From: Chloroflexota bacterium
GTDB lineage: Bacteria > Chloroflexota > Limnocylindria > Limnocylindrales > CSP1-4
Direction: 5' to 3'
Assembly (NCBI GenBank): GCA_015661135.1
Contig: JACVXW010000059.1
Span: 1-6,489, forward strand
Length of the DNA: 6,489 nucleotides
In this document: positions 1 through 5,303 of the stretch, in pieces
Position numbering within the stretch: position 1 is the first letter of the stretch
How the letters are laid out: each line of letters begins with the position of its first letter
Made by a program: the position numbers and the translations under genes
Notes under the pieces: model-generated
Told to the model about the DNA's origin: nothing
The model's database searches: none
The model's input: only the letters and a program-made list of their open reading frames with translations

Positions 1-2
1 GT

Positions 3-179
3 TGGCCCGTGGAGTTGCGGCGGGCCGGCTCGGAGTTCTGGACGGTCGTCGTCGGTCCGGACGGGACCGTCCACGCGCTGGCCATCGAACCCGAAGCTGG
101 CGGCGGCTCGTCAGCGACAATCCTCGCGATCGCCTCGGACAGCAGCGTGATCTACGGCACGACGGTCGTCGAACCATGA
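3..179 (+). CDS. C-terminal end of a probable beta-propeller (PQQ-like repeat) protein, 5' truncated by window edge
   Basis: The window opens inside this gene. The frame starting at base 3 is open without a start codon and ends with TGA at 177-179, giving 58 residues. The visible tail alternates short beta-strand stretches with polar turns: VVVGPDGTVHALAIEP, then a Gly/Ser linker, then ATILAIASDSSVIYG, ending in TTVVEP. A GPDGTV turn followed by a strand of the ILAIAxDxxV type is typical of outer blades in PQQ-like or WD-type beta-propellers, and in my memory Chloroflexota propeller proteins often end in TxVVEP. The propeller call is inference from this one partial blade. Its stop codon overlaps the ribosome binding site of the next gene, so the two are probably cotranscribed and perhaps translationally coupled. 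The 63-codon frame starting at base 2 over the same DNA is arginine-rich and looks like a shadow. Confidence 0.6.
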   Translation, partial: WPVELRRAGSEFWTVVVGPDGTVHALAIEPEAGGGSSATILAIASDSSVIYGTTVVEP

Positions 180-182
180 GGA
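178..182 (+). promoter_or_regulatory. Shine-Dalgarno site for the RCC1 lipoprotein gene
   Basis: GAGGA lies seven bases before the GTG at 190 and overlaps the TGA of the preceding gene (177-179). The spacing is ideal. It supports GTG 190 rather than the second in-frame GTG at 199, and it suggests that ribosomes finishing the upstream gene can re-initiate here. Confidence 0.55.
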
Positions 183-189
183 ACTACAA

Positions 190-2169
190 GTGAGCTCCGT
201 GCGTCGGCAGGTCTCGGCGACGATCATCGCTTGCTTGCTGGTCGCTGCCTGCGAGTCACCAGCGAGCCCTGCCCCGTCTTCGACTCCACTCCCGTCGATC
301 AGCCCGCCCCCGACGGCATCGTCGTCGCCCGTTCATCCCCAGTACTTGCCGATCGTGGCGGGCGGCACCCACACCTGCCTGCTGACGAGCGCTGGAGGGG
401 TCAAGTGCTGGGGCGCCTATTACGGCAGCTTCCTCCCGCTCGACGTCCCCGGCCTGGAAAGCGGCGTCACGGCGCTCGCGGCCGGCGACCAGTACACCTG
501 CGCGGTCATCAGCAGCGGTGGGGTCAAGTGCTGGGGCTACAACACTGACGGCCAGCTCGGCAACGGCACGAACACCGACAGCAGCGTCCCGGTGGACGTC
601 ACGGGCCTCGCGAGCGGGGTCAGCGCGATCGCCGCGGGCGGCTCGCAGACCTGCGCAGTGGCCGACGGTGGGGTCAAGTGCTGGGGCGGCAACTACTCCG
701 GCCAGCTCGGAAGCGGAACGAACACCGGCAGCCTCGTTCCCGTCGATGTCTCGGGTCTGGCAAGCGGGGTCGGCGCGGTCGCGGCGGTCACTGCGGGCGC
801 CAACCACACTTGTGCGCTCACGAGCGGAGGTGGAGTCAAGTGCTGGGGCTCCAACGGTACCGGCCAACTCGGCGATGGCACGACGGCCGACAGCAGCGTC
901 CCGGTGGACGTCACGGGCCTTGCGAGCGGGGTCAGCGCGATCGCCGCGGGCGCGGACTACACGTGCGCCCTCACGAGCGGCGGCAGAGTCAAGTGCTGGG
1001 GCGGCAACTACTCCGGCCAGCTCGGGAGTGGAACGAACACCGACAGCTTCGTTCCGGTAGACGTCGCCAACCTCGGGAGCGAGGTCAGCGCGATTGCCGC
1101 CGGCGGCTCGCAGACCTGCGCGCTCACGAGAGATGGTTTCACGGAGGGTGCGGTCAAGTGCTGGGGCTCCAACCTCGGCGACGGCACGACCGCCAGCAGC
1201 AGCATCCCGGTCGATGTCTCGCTCGGGAACAGGGTGAGCGCGATCGCCGTGGGCAGCGAACACGCCTGTGCGTTGGTGAGCGACACCGCGGTGAAGTGTT
1301 GGGGCTTGAACCACCTGGGGCAACTCGGGACCGGCACGGCGTGCATCCGCGACAGCACCATCCCGGTTGACGTGGTCTTCGCCGCCTCCGCGGCGGGGAG
1401 CGAGCCGACAGGAACGCCGATCGCCACGATCGAGCATGCGACGGGTCCGACGGACGTGGTGCTCCGTTTCGATGTCGTCGTGGTGTTGCGTGATGTCCTC
1501 GCGGTGACCGATGACCCAACTGGGCAGTGGTTCATGCCCGGTCCGGAGTTCACCTTGTACGGCGACGGAACGGTCGTCTTCCGGAGCGACCTCGAACCGA
1601 CGCCCCCGGCAGAAGGCTCGATTCTCCGGGCCCGGCCATTCAGGATCGCGCACCTCGACGACGGCCAGGTCCAGTCGCTCCTGCGGTTTGCCATCGGAGA
1701 CGGCGGACTCAGGGACTCCTGCGAGTCGTACTCCTTTGGGATCGACGCTGACATCATCTCGGTGTTTACCATTCGCGCCGGCGGGCTCGACAAGCGCGTC
1801 GAGGTCTCGGGTCCCAATCCGCTGGAGCCCCTCACGCACCGGCTCCGTGAGTACGGGGGCGAGGGCAACCTCGCGACACAGGTCTATGTGCCCGATCGCT
1901 ACCACGGAAAGTTGGTCCACCTGGGCGATCTTGCGCTCGCCGGGGCGGTGCCCTGGCCATGGTCGGGCATCGATCCGGAGGACTTTGTCGTGTCGACGGA
2001 ATTCGCCTTCATCACTGAAGGGCGCCGCGTCATGTCGGCGCGTGAGGCAGCCGTCCTCGGCCTTTCGAACAGTGGCGGCGTTGTCCAACGCGTCTACCTG
2101 TTGGCACCCGACGGCACCAAGACCTACGCCCTTTCGCTCTGGCCAATGCTCCCGGACGAGAAGAGCTGA
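190..2169 (+). CDS. Secreted lipoprotein with a seven-unit RCC1 beta-propeller and an uncharacterised C-terminal domain
   Basis: The protein has 659 residues from a GTG start backed by a good ribosome binding site. Residues 1-21 form a type II signal peptide: positive SVRRQ, a hydrophobic core, and lipobox VAA-C with Cys21 as the predicted lipidated residue. A Pro/Ser/Thr-rich tether follows (22-50). Residues about 56-398 hold seven RCC1 units, enough for a closed seven-bladed propeller. Each has an ATC-like strand, then VKCWG, and most then have GQLGxGT. Every unit carries a cysteine pair 9-14 residues apart (63/73, 104/114, 155/164, 208/218, 259/269, 310/324, 360/370), plausibly disulfides outside the cell. 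Unit 1 is about ten residues short because it lacks the GQLGxGT loop. Residues about 410-659 resemble an uncharacterised Chloroflexota module, with FTLYGDGTVVFR near 454-465 and a GGLDKRVEV strand near 531-539. The ligand and role are unknown; extracellular protein or carbohydrate binding is possible. The gene follows the upstream propeller gene by ten bases. Confidence 0.9.
   Translation: MSSVRRQVSATIIACLLVAACESPASPAPSSTPLPSISPPPTASSSPVHPQYLPIVAGGTHTCLLTSAGGVKCWGAYYGSFLPLDVPGLESGVTALAAGDQYTCAVISSGGVKCWGYNTDGQLGNGTNTDSSVPVDVTGLASGVSAIAAGGSQTCAVADGGVKCWGGNYSGQLGSGTNTGSLVPVDVSGLASGVGAVAAVTAGANHTCALTSGGGVKCWGSNGTGQLGDGTTADSSVPVDVTGLASGVSAIAAGADYTCALTSGGRVKCWGGNYSGQLGSGTNTDSFVPVDVANLGSEVSAIAAGGSQTCALTRDGFTEGAVKCWGSNLGDGTTASSSIPVDVSLGNRVSAIAVGSEHACALVSDTAVKCWGLNHLGQLGTGTACIRDSTIPVDVVFAASAAGSEPTGTPIATIEHATGPTDVVLRFDVVVVLRDVLAVTDDPTGQWFMPGPEFTLYGDGTVVFRSDLEPTPPAEGSILRARPFRIAHLDDGQVQSLLRFAIGDGGLRDSCESYSFGIDADIISVFTIRAGGLDKRVEVSGPNPLEPLTHRLREYGGEGNLATQVYVPDRYHGKLVHLGDLALAGAVPWPWSGIDPEDFVVSTEFAFITEGRRVMSAREAAVLGLSNSGGVVQRVYLLAPDGTKTYALSLWPMLPDEKS
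575..1055 (+). repeat. Internal direct duplication of a two-blade RCC1 unit
   Basis: DNA copies inside the RCC1 gene are far more alike than the protein fold requires. Bases 575-640 match 887-952 with a single mismatch over 66 positions (609/921), an offset of 312. Bases 673-740 match 988-1055 with four mismatches over 68, an offset of 315. Both offsets are in frame, equal about 104-105 codons, and correspond to blades 2-3 against blades 4-5. One codon of length difference separates them, between the cysteines of blades 3 and 5. The conserved third codon positions suggest recent duplication or ongoing gene conversion. Confidence 0.85.
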
Positions 2170-2205
2170 CGGCGAAGGCACGACCATGAATCGGCAATCG
2201 GGGAC

Positions 2206-2349
2206 GGACCCTCAGGGAGGATGATCGACGCCCGCCCGGGCTACACGGCCACTCGGCCAGCCGATGGCGGAGCGCTCGTCGTGGCCGGCAACAGCGGCAC
2301 TGGTCGAATGGTTTCAGCAGAACCGTTTGATCCCGGCGGCGGGACCTGA
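2206..2349 (+). pseudogene. Degraded Kelch-repeat remnant
   Basis: In the same frame as the RCC1 gene, but after its stop, a run of 47 sense codons ends with TGA at 2347-2349. It reads as one Kelch repeat of the bacterial 'galactose-oxidase-like' sort. GPSGRM stands where SPTGSM is usual, followed by ARPGYTATRPADGGALVVAG and then NSGTGRMVSAEPFDPGGGT. The usual pattern is a TAR-GHTAT-L-DGRVLV-GG strand pair, then SAE-YDP-TGTW. The final TGA falls where a Trp codon would be expected. The only nearby ATG (2221) directly abuts AGGGAGG with no spacer, so translation from it is doubtful. I read it as a leftover of a larger propeller gene. A functional 42-residue peptide from ATG 2221 is the alternative. 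It occupies most of the 191-base gap between the RCC1 gene and the aminomutase gene. Confidence 0.55.
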
Positions 2350-2360
2350 GACACCAGGAA

Positions 2361-3926
2361 CTACAGCAGCTCCCCGTGGGCCGATGCGGTCGGCTCGCCC
2401 TCGCGGGGACGGGGTTCCTCGCCGGGGCCGAACTCGGGGGCGGGCGCGCCGTTGCCTGTCTCCAGGACCTTCAGGGGCGCTCCCGCCTTGCCCTCGATCG
2501 CGCCGACCCCGAAGGGGACCCATTTGGATGGATCCTGGAGGCGATGCGCCTCCGTGTTGCCGCGCGAGTGGACCTCGGAGAAGCCCTTCGGCTCGATCCA
2601 CATCCGCTCGCCCTCGAGCAGGCCGAGCACGCCTGACTGGCCGATCTCGGGCCGTTCGTGCTGGCAGTACGAACAGGCACTGGAATCGTGGCGCTGGTAG
2701 GTCTCGGGCTCCTCGTAGGTAGTGATGTAGCCCTCGTAGTTCCGCAGCACGACCTTGTGGTCCGAGTAGCTGATCAGGTAGTTGGGCATGACCGGGATCT
2801 TGCCGCCGCCACCGGGGGCATCGATGACGAAGGTCGGGACGGCGTAACCAGAGGTGTGGCCGCGGAGGCCCTCCATGATCTCGAGGCCCTTGCCGACCGG
2901 CGTCCTGAAGTGGCCGGAGCCTTCCACGAGATCGCACTGGTACAGGTAGTAGGGCCGGATCCGGTTCTCGACGAGCTTGTGGACCAGCGAGCGCTGGATG
3001 TGGACGCAGTCATTCACCCCGGCAAGCAGGACGCTTTGGTTGCCGACCGGCAGCCCCGCCTTGGTGAGCTTGTCCACGGCCCGGCTGACCTCGGGCGTGA
3101 TCTCGTTCGGGTGGTTGAAGTGGAGGTTGATCCAGAGCGGGTGGTACTTCTCCAGCATCGCGCACAACTCGTCGTCGATCCGCTGCGGGAGGAAGACGGG
3201 GACGCGGCTGCCGATCCGGATGATCTCGATATGGGGGATCTCGCGGAGGCCGCGCAGGATCTTCTCGAAGAGCTTTGGCGCCAGGGTCAGGCCGTCGCCG
3301 CCGGAGATGAGGACGTCACGGACCTGAGGCGTTCGGCGGAGGTACTCCAGCTGCGCCTCGTGGTCCCGGCTGTTGAAGTTCTGGGTGGGGTCGCCCACGA
3401 TCCGTGAGCGAGTGCAGTAGCGGCAGTAGCTGGCGCACTGCGTCGTCACGAGCATGAGCACGCGATCCGGGTAACGGTGGACCAGCCCCGGGACCGGCGA
3501 GTGGCGGTCCTCGGCGAGCGAGTCCTCCATCATCGCCGTGAAAGCCTCGTGCTCACGCCCGACCGGGATCACCTGGCGGCGGATGGGATCGTTGGGATCG
3601 TCCGGATCGATGAGGCTGATGAAGTAGGGCGTGATGTCAACCCGGAACTTGTCCGGGGCGGCCAGGCCCTCGCGCTCGTCTTCGGTCAGGTTGAGGACCG
3701 CCGCAACCTCCTCGAGCGAGTTGACGCGGTTGCTGAGCTGCCAGCGCCAGTCGTTCCATTTGTCGTCCGGCACGTCCGCCCAGAGCGGTGCTCGGCGGCT
3801 CACGGCCGGCCGGCCGGCCGGGCCCAGCGCCTGCGCCGGGTCGCGGCGGTTTACCCATGGCCCTTCCGCGGCGGTGGCTGCCTCGGCCTGATGGGCGACG
3901 GCTGCGGTGATCTCCCGGGCGTCCAA
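2361..3926 (-). CDS. kamA: KamA-family lysine 2,3-aminomutase-like radical SAM/PLP enzyme
   Basis: Radical SAM enzymes of this family move the alpha-amino group of L-lysine to C3, giving beta-lysine, with a [4Fe-4S] cluster, SAM and PLP in the cytoplasm. Numbering from the TTG at 3926 gives 521 residues. The cluster motif CASYCRYC has Cys164, Cys168 and Cys171, with the carboxylate-binding Arg173 close behind. SGGDG is at 208-212, an IRIGSR motif near 236-241 and HPNE at 272-275. GGGGK supplies the PLP lysine, Lys376. Asp332 (in QCDLVEGSGHFR) and Asp369 match the two aspartates that bind the substrate epsilon-amino group in the Clostridium subterminale enzyme, which favours lysine over glutamate. 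Cys307 and Cys418/Cys421 match zinc ligands, but Ser416 stands in for a further cysteine. The protein is about 100 residues longer than the 416-residue clostridial enzyme, split between both ends, with a Pro/Glu-rich C-terminus. EpmB-type mutases are shorter and lack the zinc domain. A longer form from GTG 3980 (539 residues) is possible. The gene stands alone, divergent from the methyltransferase gene. Confidence 0.9.
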   Translation of the reverse strand: MDAREITAAVAHQAEAATAAEGPWVNRRDPAQALGPAGRPAVSRRAPLWADVPDDKWNDWRWQLSNRVNSLEEVAAVLNLTEDEREGLAAPDKFRVDITPYFISLIDPDDPNDPIRRQVIPVGREHEAFTAMMEDSLAEDRHSPVPGLVHRYPDRVLMLVTTQCASYCRYCTRSRIVGDPTQNFNSRDHEAQLEYLRRTPQVRDVLISGGDGLTLAPKLFEKILRGLREIPHIEIIRIGSRVPVFLPQRIDDELCAMLEKYHPLWINLHFNHPNEITPEVSRAVDKLTKAGLPVGNQSVLLAGVNDCVHIQRSLVHKLVENRIRPYYLYQCDLVEGSGHFRTPVGKGLEIMEGLRGHTSGYAVPTFVIDAPGGGGKIPVMPNYLISYSDHKVVLRNYEGYITTYEEPETYQRHDSSACSYCQHERPEIGQSGVLGLLEGERMWIEPKGFSEVHSRGNTEAHRLQDPSKWVPFGVGAIEGKAGAPLKVLETGNGAPAPEFGPGEEPRPREGEPTASAHGELL

Positions 3927-3932
3927 CGAGGT

Positions 3933-3938
3933 CTCCTT
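3933..3938 (-). promoter_or_regulatory. Shine-Dalgarno site supporting a TTG start for the aminomutase
   Basis: Read on the minus strand, AAGGAG ends six bases before the TTG at 3926-3924. This is the strongest ribosome binding site in the window. The upstream in-frame GTG at 3980 has no such site, and a stop codon (3995-3993) prevents further extension. I therefore prefer TTG 3926; the 18 extra residues from GTG 3980 are Ala-rich and add no motif. Confidence 0.55.
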
Positions 3939-4017
3939 GGAGCGGCGCTCGGCCGCGGCATTGGCGGCAGTCGCCGGCACGGCGCATAAAGTCTATGCAG
4001 GCTGGATAGCCGGCCGG

Positions 4018-4046
4018 ATCATAGCGCGACGAGGATCACGGGTCCA
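4018..4046 (-). promoter_or_regulatory. Candidate sigma-70 type promoter for the aminomutase gene
   Basis: On the minus strand TGGACC (4046-4041, four of six matches to TTGACA) is followed by exactly 17 bases and then TATGAT (4023-4018, five of six matches to TATAAT). Transcription would begin near 4011, giving a leader of about 85 bases to TTG 3926 or about 31 to GTG 3980. The call rests on pattern and spacing only. Confidence 0.4.
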
Positions 4047-4050
4047 GCGG

Positions 4051-4056
4051 TACCAT
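4051..4056 (+). promoter_or_regulatory. Candidate -10 element for a leaderless methyltransferase transcript
   Basis: TACCAT fits the TANNNT pattern of -10 elements and lies eight bases before the ATG at 4065, so transcription would start at or next to the start codon. The gene has no Shine-Dalgarno sequence, as expected for a leaderless message. No convincing -35 box is present. The same arrangement precedes the transporter gene (5290-5295). Confidence 0.35.
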
Positions 4057-4064
4057 CGGCCACG

Positions 4065-4844
4065 ATGGATCAGCCGCTGCCCGAGCACGTCGCCGCCAAC
4101 CGTGAGGCGTGGGATCGATACGCGGCGGAGTACGTGGAGCCCGGGCGGCGGGCCTGGGCGTCGGCGGATCCTACGTGGGGCACCTGGGGCATTCCCGAGT
4201 CCGAGCTCAAACTCCTCCCCGACGATCTCGCAGGCAAGGACACGATCGAGCTTGGATGCGGGACCGGGTACGTCTCAGCCTGGCTCGCCCGGCGTGGCGC
4301 CCGGCCCGTCGGCATTGACAACTCACCGGCGCAGCTCGAGAGCGCTCGATCCTTCCAGCGGGAGTTCGGCATCGAGTTCCCCGTGCATCTCGGGAACGCC
4401 GAGGCAACGCCCTTCCCGGACGCCAGCTTTGATCTCGCGATCAGCGAATACGGCGCCTGCCTGTGGGCGGACCCCTACGCCTGGGTGCCCGAGGCGGCGC
4501 GACTGCTGCGACCCGGCGGGCAGCTCGTGTTCCTCACGAACGGGGTGATCCTCCAGCTTGCGATGGAAGAGGACGAGGCCAACGATCCGGCCACGGACCG
4601 GCTCCAGCGGCCGCTCTTCGGGATGTACCGGACCACCTGGGTCGGCGACACCTCGGTCGATTTCCACCTGCCCCACGGCGAGTGGATCCGCCTCCTCCGG
4701 GAGCACGGATTCGAGATCGAGCGCCTCGTGGAAATCCAGGCACCGCCCGACGCCGTGGACAGCCCGAGGTACTCGTTCGTGACGGCGGAGTGGGCCCGGC
4801 AGTGGCCGTCCGAGGAAGTCTGGGTAGTTCGGAAGCTTCGCTGA
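4065..4844 (+). CDS. Class I SAM-dependent methyltransferase, substrate unknown
   Basis: This is a 259-residue soluble protein with a Rossmann-type methyltransferase core (Methyltransf_11/25-like). Motif I is ELGCGTG at 62-68, which binds SAM. The acidic residue for the SAM ribose is Asp85 in VGIDNS. The GNAEATPFPDASFD stretch (110-123) leads into strand 4, and LLRPGG (147-152) is the usual post-core turn. An N-terminal helical region (about 1-40, NREAWDRYAAEYVEPG) and a C-terminal segment with HGEWIRLLREHGF (204-216) probably shape the substrate pocket. The ending EWARQWPSEEVWVVRK resembles a subgroup I recall from Actinobacteria and Chloroflexota. The family covers small molecules and biosynthetic intermediates, and nothing here identifies the substrate. 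ATG 4065 is the first usable start and lacks a Shine-Dalgarno site. The gene is divergent from the aminomutase (138 bases between the chosen starts) and convergent with the small membrane protein gene. Confidence 0.88.
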   Translation: MDQPLPEHVAANREAWDRYAAEYVEPGRRAWASADPTWGTWGIPESELKLLPDDLAGKDTIELGCGTGYVSAWLARRGARPVGIDNSPAQLESARSFQREFGIEFPVHLGNAEATPFPDASFDLAISEYGACLWADPYAWVPEAARLLRPGGQLVFLTNGVILQLAMEEDEANDPATDRLQRPLFGMYRTTWVGDTSVDFHLPHGEWIRLLREHGFEIERLVEIQAPPDAVDSPRYSFVTAEWARQWPSEEVWVVRKLR

Positions 4845-4852
4845 CGCGGCTT

Positions 4853-4872
4853 GTTGCGGCGGGTTGCGGCGC
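4853..4872 (+). repeat. Two tandem 10-bp repeats in the convergent intergenic gap
   Basis: GTTGCGGCGG (4853-4862) is directly followed by GTTGCGGCGC (4863-4872), nine of ten bases identical. It sits just after the methyltransferase stop, in the 66-base gap between convergent genes. No function is evident; it may be replication slippage. Confidence 0.5.
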
Positions 4873-4910
4873 GGCTCGAGGTGCGCGGGCTCCCCGCAAA
4901 CGGCGCGAGG

Positions 4911-5231
4911 CTACTCCCCGATCACGCTCCAGAGGAAGCCCATCATCACGAAGAAGCCGCTGAACAGCGCGATCAGCCCGATGCCGCCGTAGGGCGAGTT
5001 GGCACCTTCGTGGGGTACCAGCTGCAGGCCGACCCCGAACAGCACTGCCCAGCCGACGAATAGGAGGCTGAACAGCCACTTGCCGTTGGGCCCGGTGATT
5101 CGGCGCGTCCAGGTGGCCCGGCCGTCGGCCGCGAGGGCCGCCCGGGCGAAGGCATACATCATCACGGCGACCGCGAACACGGACGCCCCGAACTCGACCG
5201 GGTGCGTGAAGGCGAGGGTGAACAGCTGCAC
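4911..5231 (-). CDS. Small three-helix integral membrane protein of unknown function
   Basis: From GTG 5231 the product has 106 residues and ends with TAG at 4913-4911. Three hydrophobic segments are visible at about 14-34 (FGASVFAVAVMMYAFARAAL), 52-72 (WLFSLLFVGWAVLFGVGLQL) and 84-104 (IGLIALFSGFFVMMGFLWSV). A basic loop at 38-51 (RATWTRRITGPNGK) suggests that the first loop is cytoplasmic and the N-terminus is outside, by the positive-inside rule. I see no catalytic motif and do not recognise the family. GTG 5231 is chosen because CGAGG lies seven bases upstream. An in-frame GTG at 5276 would add 15 residues (LAFRRRLPAQRGP type) with no better signal. The gene is divergent from the MMPL transporter across 72 bases and convergent with the methyltransferase. 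An accessory role with the transporter is possible but only positional inference. Confidence 0.7.
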   Translation of the reverse strand: MQLFTLAFTHPVEFGASVFAVAVMMYAFARAALAADGRATWTRRITGPNGKWLFSLLFVGWAVLFGVGLQLVPHEGANSPYGGIGLIALFSGFFVMMGFLWSVIGE

Positions 5232-5238
5232 GTTCGGG

Positions 5239-5243
5239 CCTCG
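5239..5243 (-). promoter_or_regulatory. Shine-Dalgarno site for the small membrane protein gene
   Basis: On the minus strand CGAGG ends seven bases before the GTG at 5231, an ideal spacing, and decides between this start and GTG 5276. A weak -10-like TAGCAT lies further upstream at 5272-5267, which would give a leader of roughly 30 bases. I see no matching -35. Confidence 0.45.
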
Positions 5244-5289
5244 TTGGGCAGGCAGACGACGCCGGAATGCTAGCACGCACGGGCGCCGC

Positions 5290-5295
5290 TACGAT
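5290..5295 (+). promoter_or_regulatory. Candidate -10 element for a leaderless transporter transcript
   Basis: TACGAT precedes the ATG at 5304 by eight bases, the same hexamer type and spacing as at 4051-4056 for the methyltransferase. GGAG directly touches the ATG with no spacer, too close to act as a normal Shine-Dalgarno site, so leaderless translation is the better reading. No good -35 is seen. Confidence 0.35.
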
Positions 5296-5303
5296 GCCCG
5301 GAG

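Noticed and set aside
256..2187. A 643-codon open frame on the minus strand opposite the RCC1 gene
   Set aside because: It is rich in Arg/Asp/Val with no domain, signal or helix pattern, and mirrors the repetitive GC-rich coding strand. The plus-strand frame has a lipobox, RCC1 motifs and a ribosome site.
1511..2224. A plus-strand frame overlapping the RCC1 C-terminal domain, ending in a short MNRQSGTDPQGG stretch
   Set aside because: It is Arg/Ser-rich and motif-free, as expected for an out-of-frame reading of high-GC coding DNA. The in-frame lipoprotein domain explains the region.
2658..3407. A 249-codon plus-strand open frame inside the aminomutase gene
   Set aside because: It is an antisense shadow of a clearly conserved enzyme; the product is low-complexity Val/Asp/Leu without motifs.
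3803..3820. Run of alternating GGCC units forming a perfect palindrome
   Set aside because: It lies within aminomutase coding sequence (Gly-Pro-Ala-Gly-Arg codons) and is explained by GC-rich codon choice; there are no flanking signs of a regulatory site.
3961..3990. TTGGCG and CATAAA 18 bases apart as a plus-strand promoter for the methyltransferase
   Set aside because: It matches only four of six at each box, lies within the aminomutase 5' region and is about 75 bases from the ATG. The leaderless -10 at 4051 fits better.
4885..4897. Hairpin GCGGG-CTC-CCCGC in the gap between convergent genes
   Set aside because: The stem is only five base pairs and no T-tract follows on either strand, so I do not call it a terminator.
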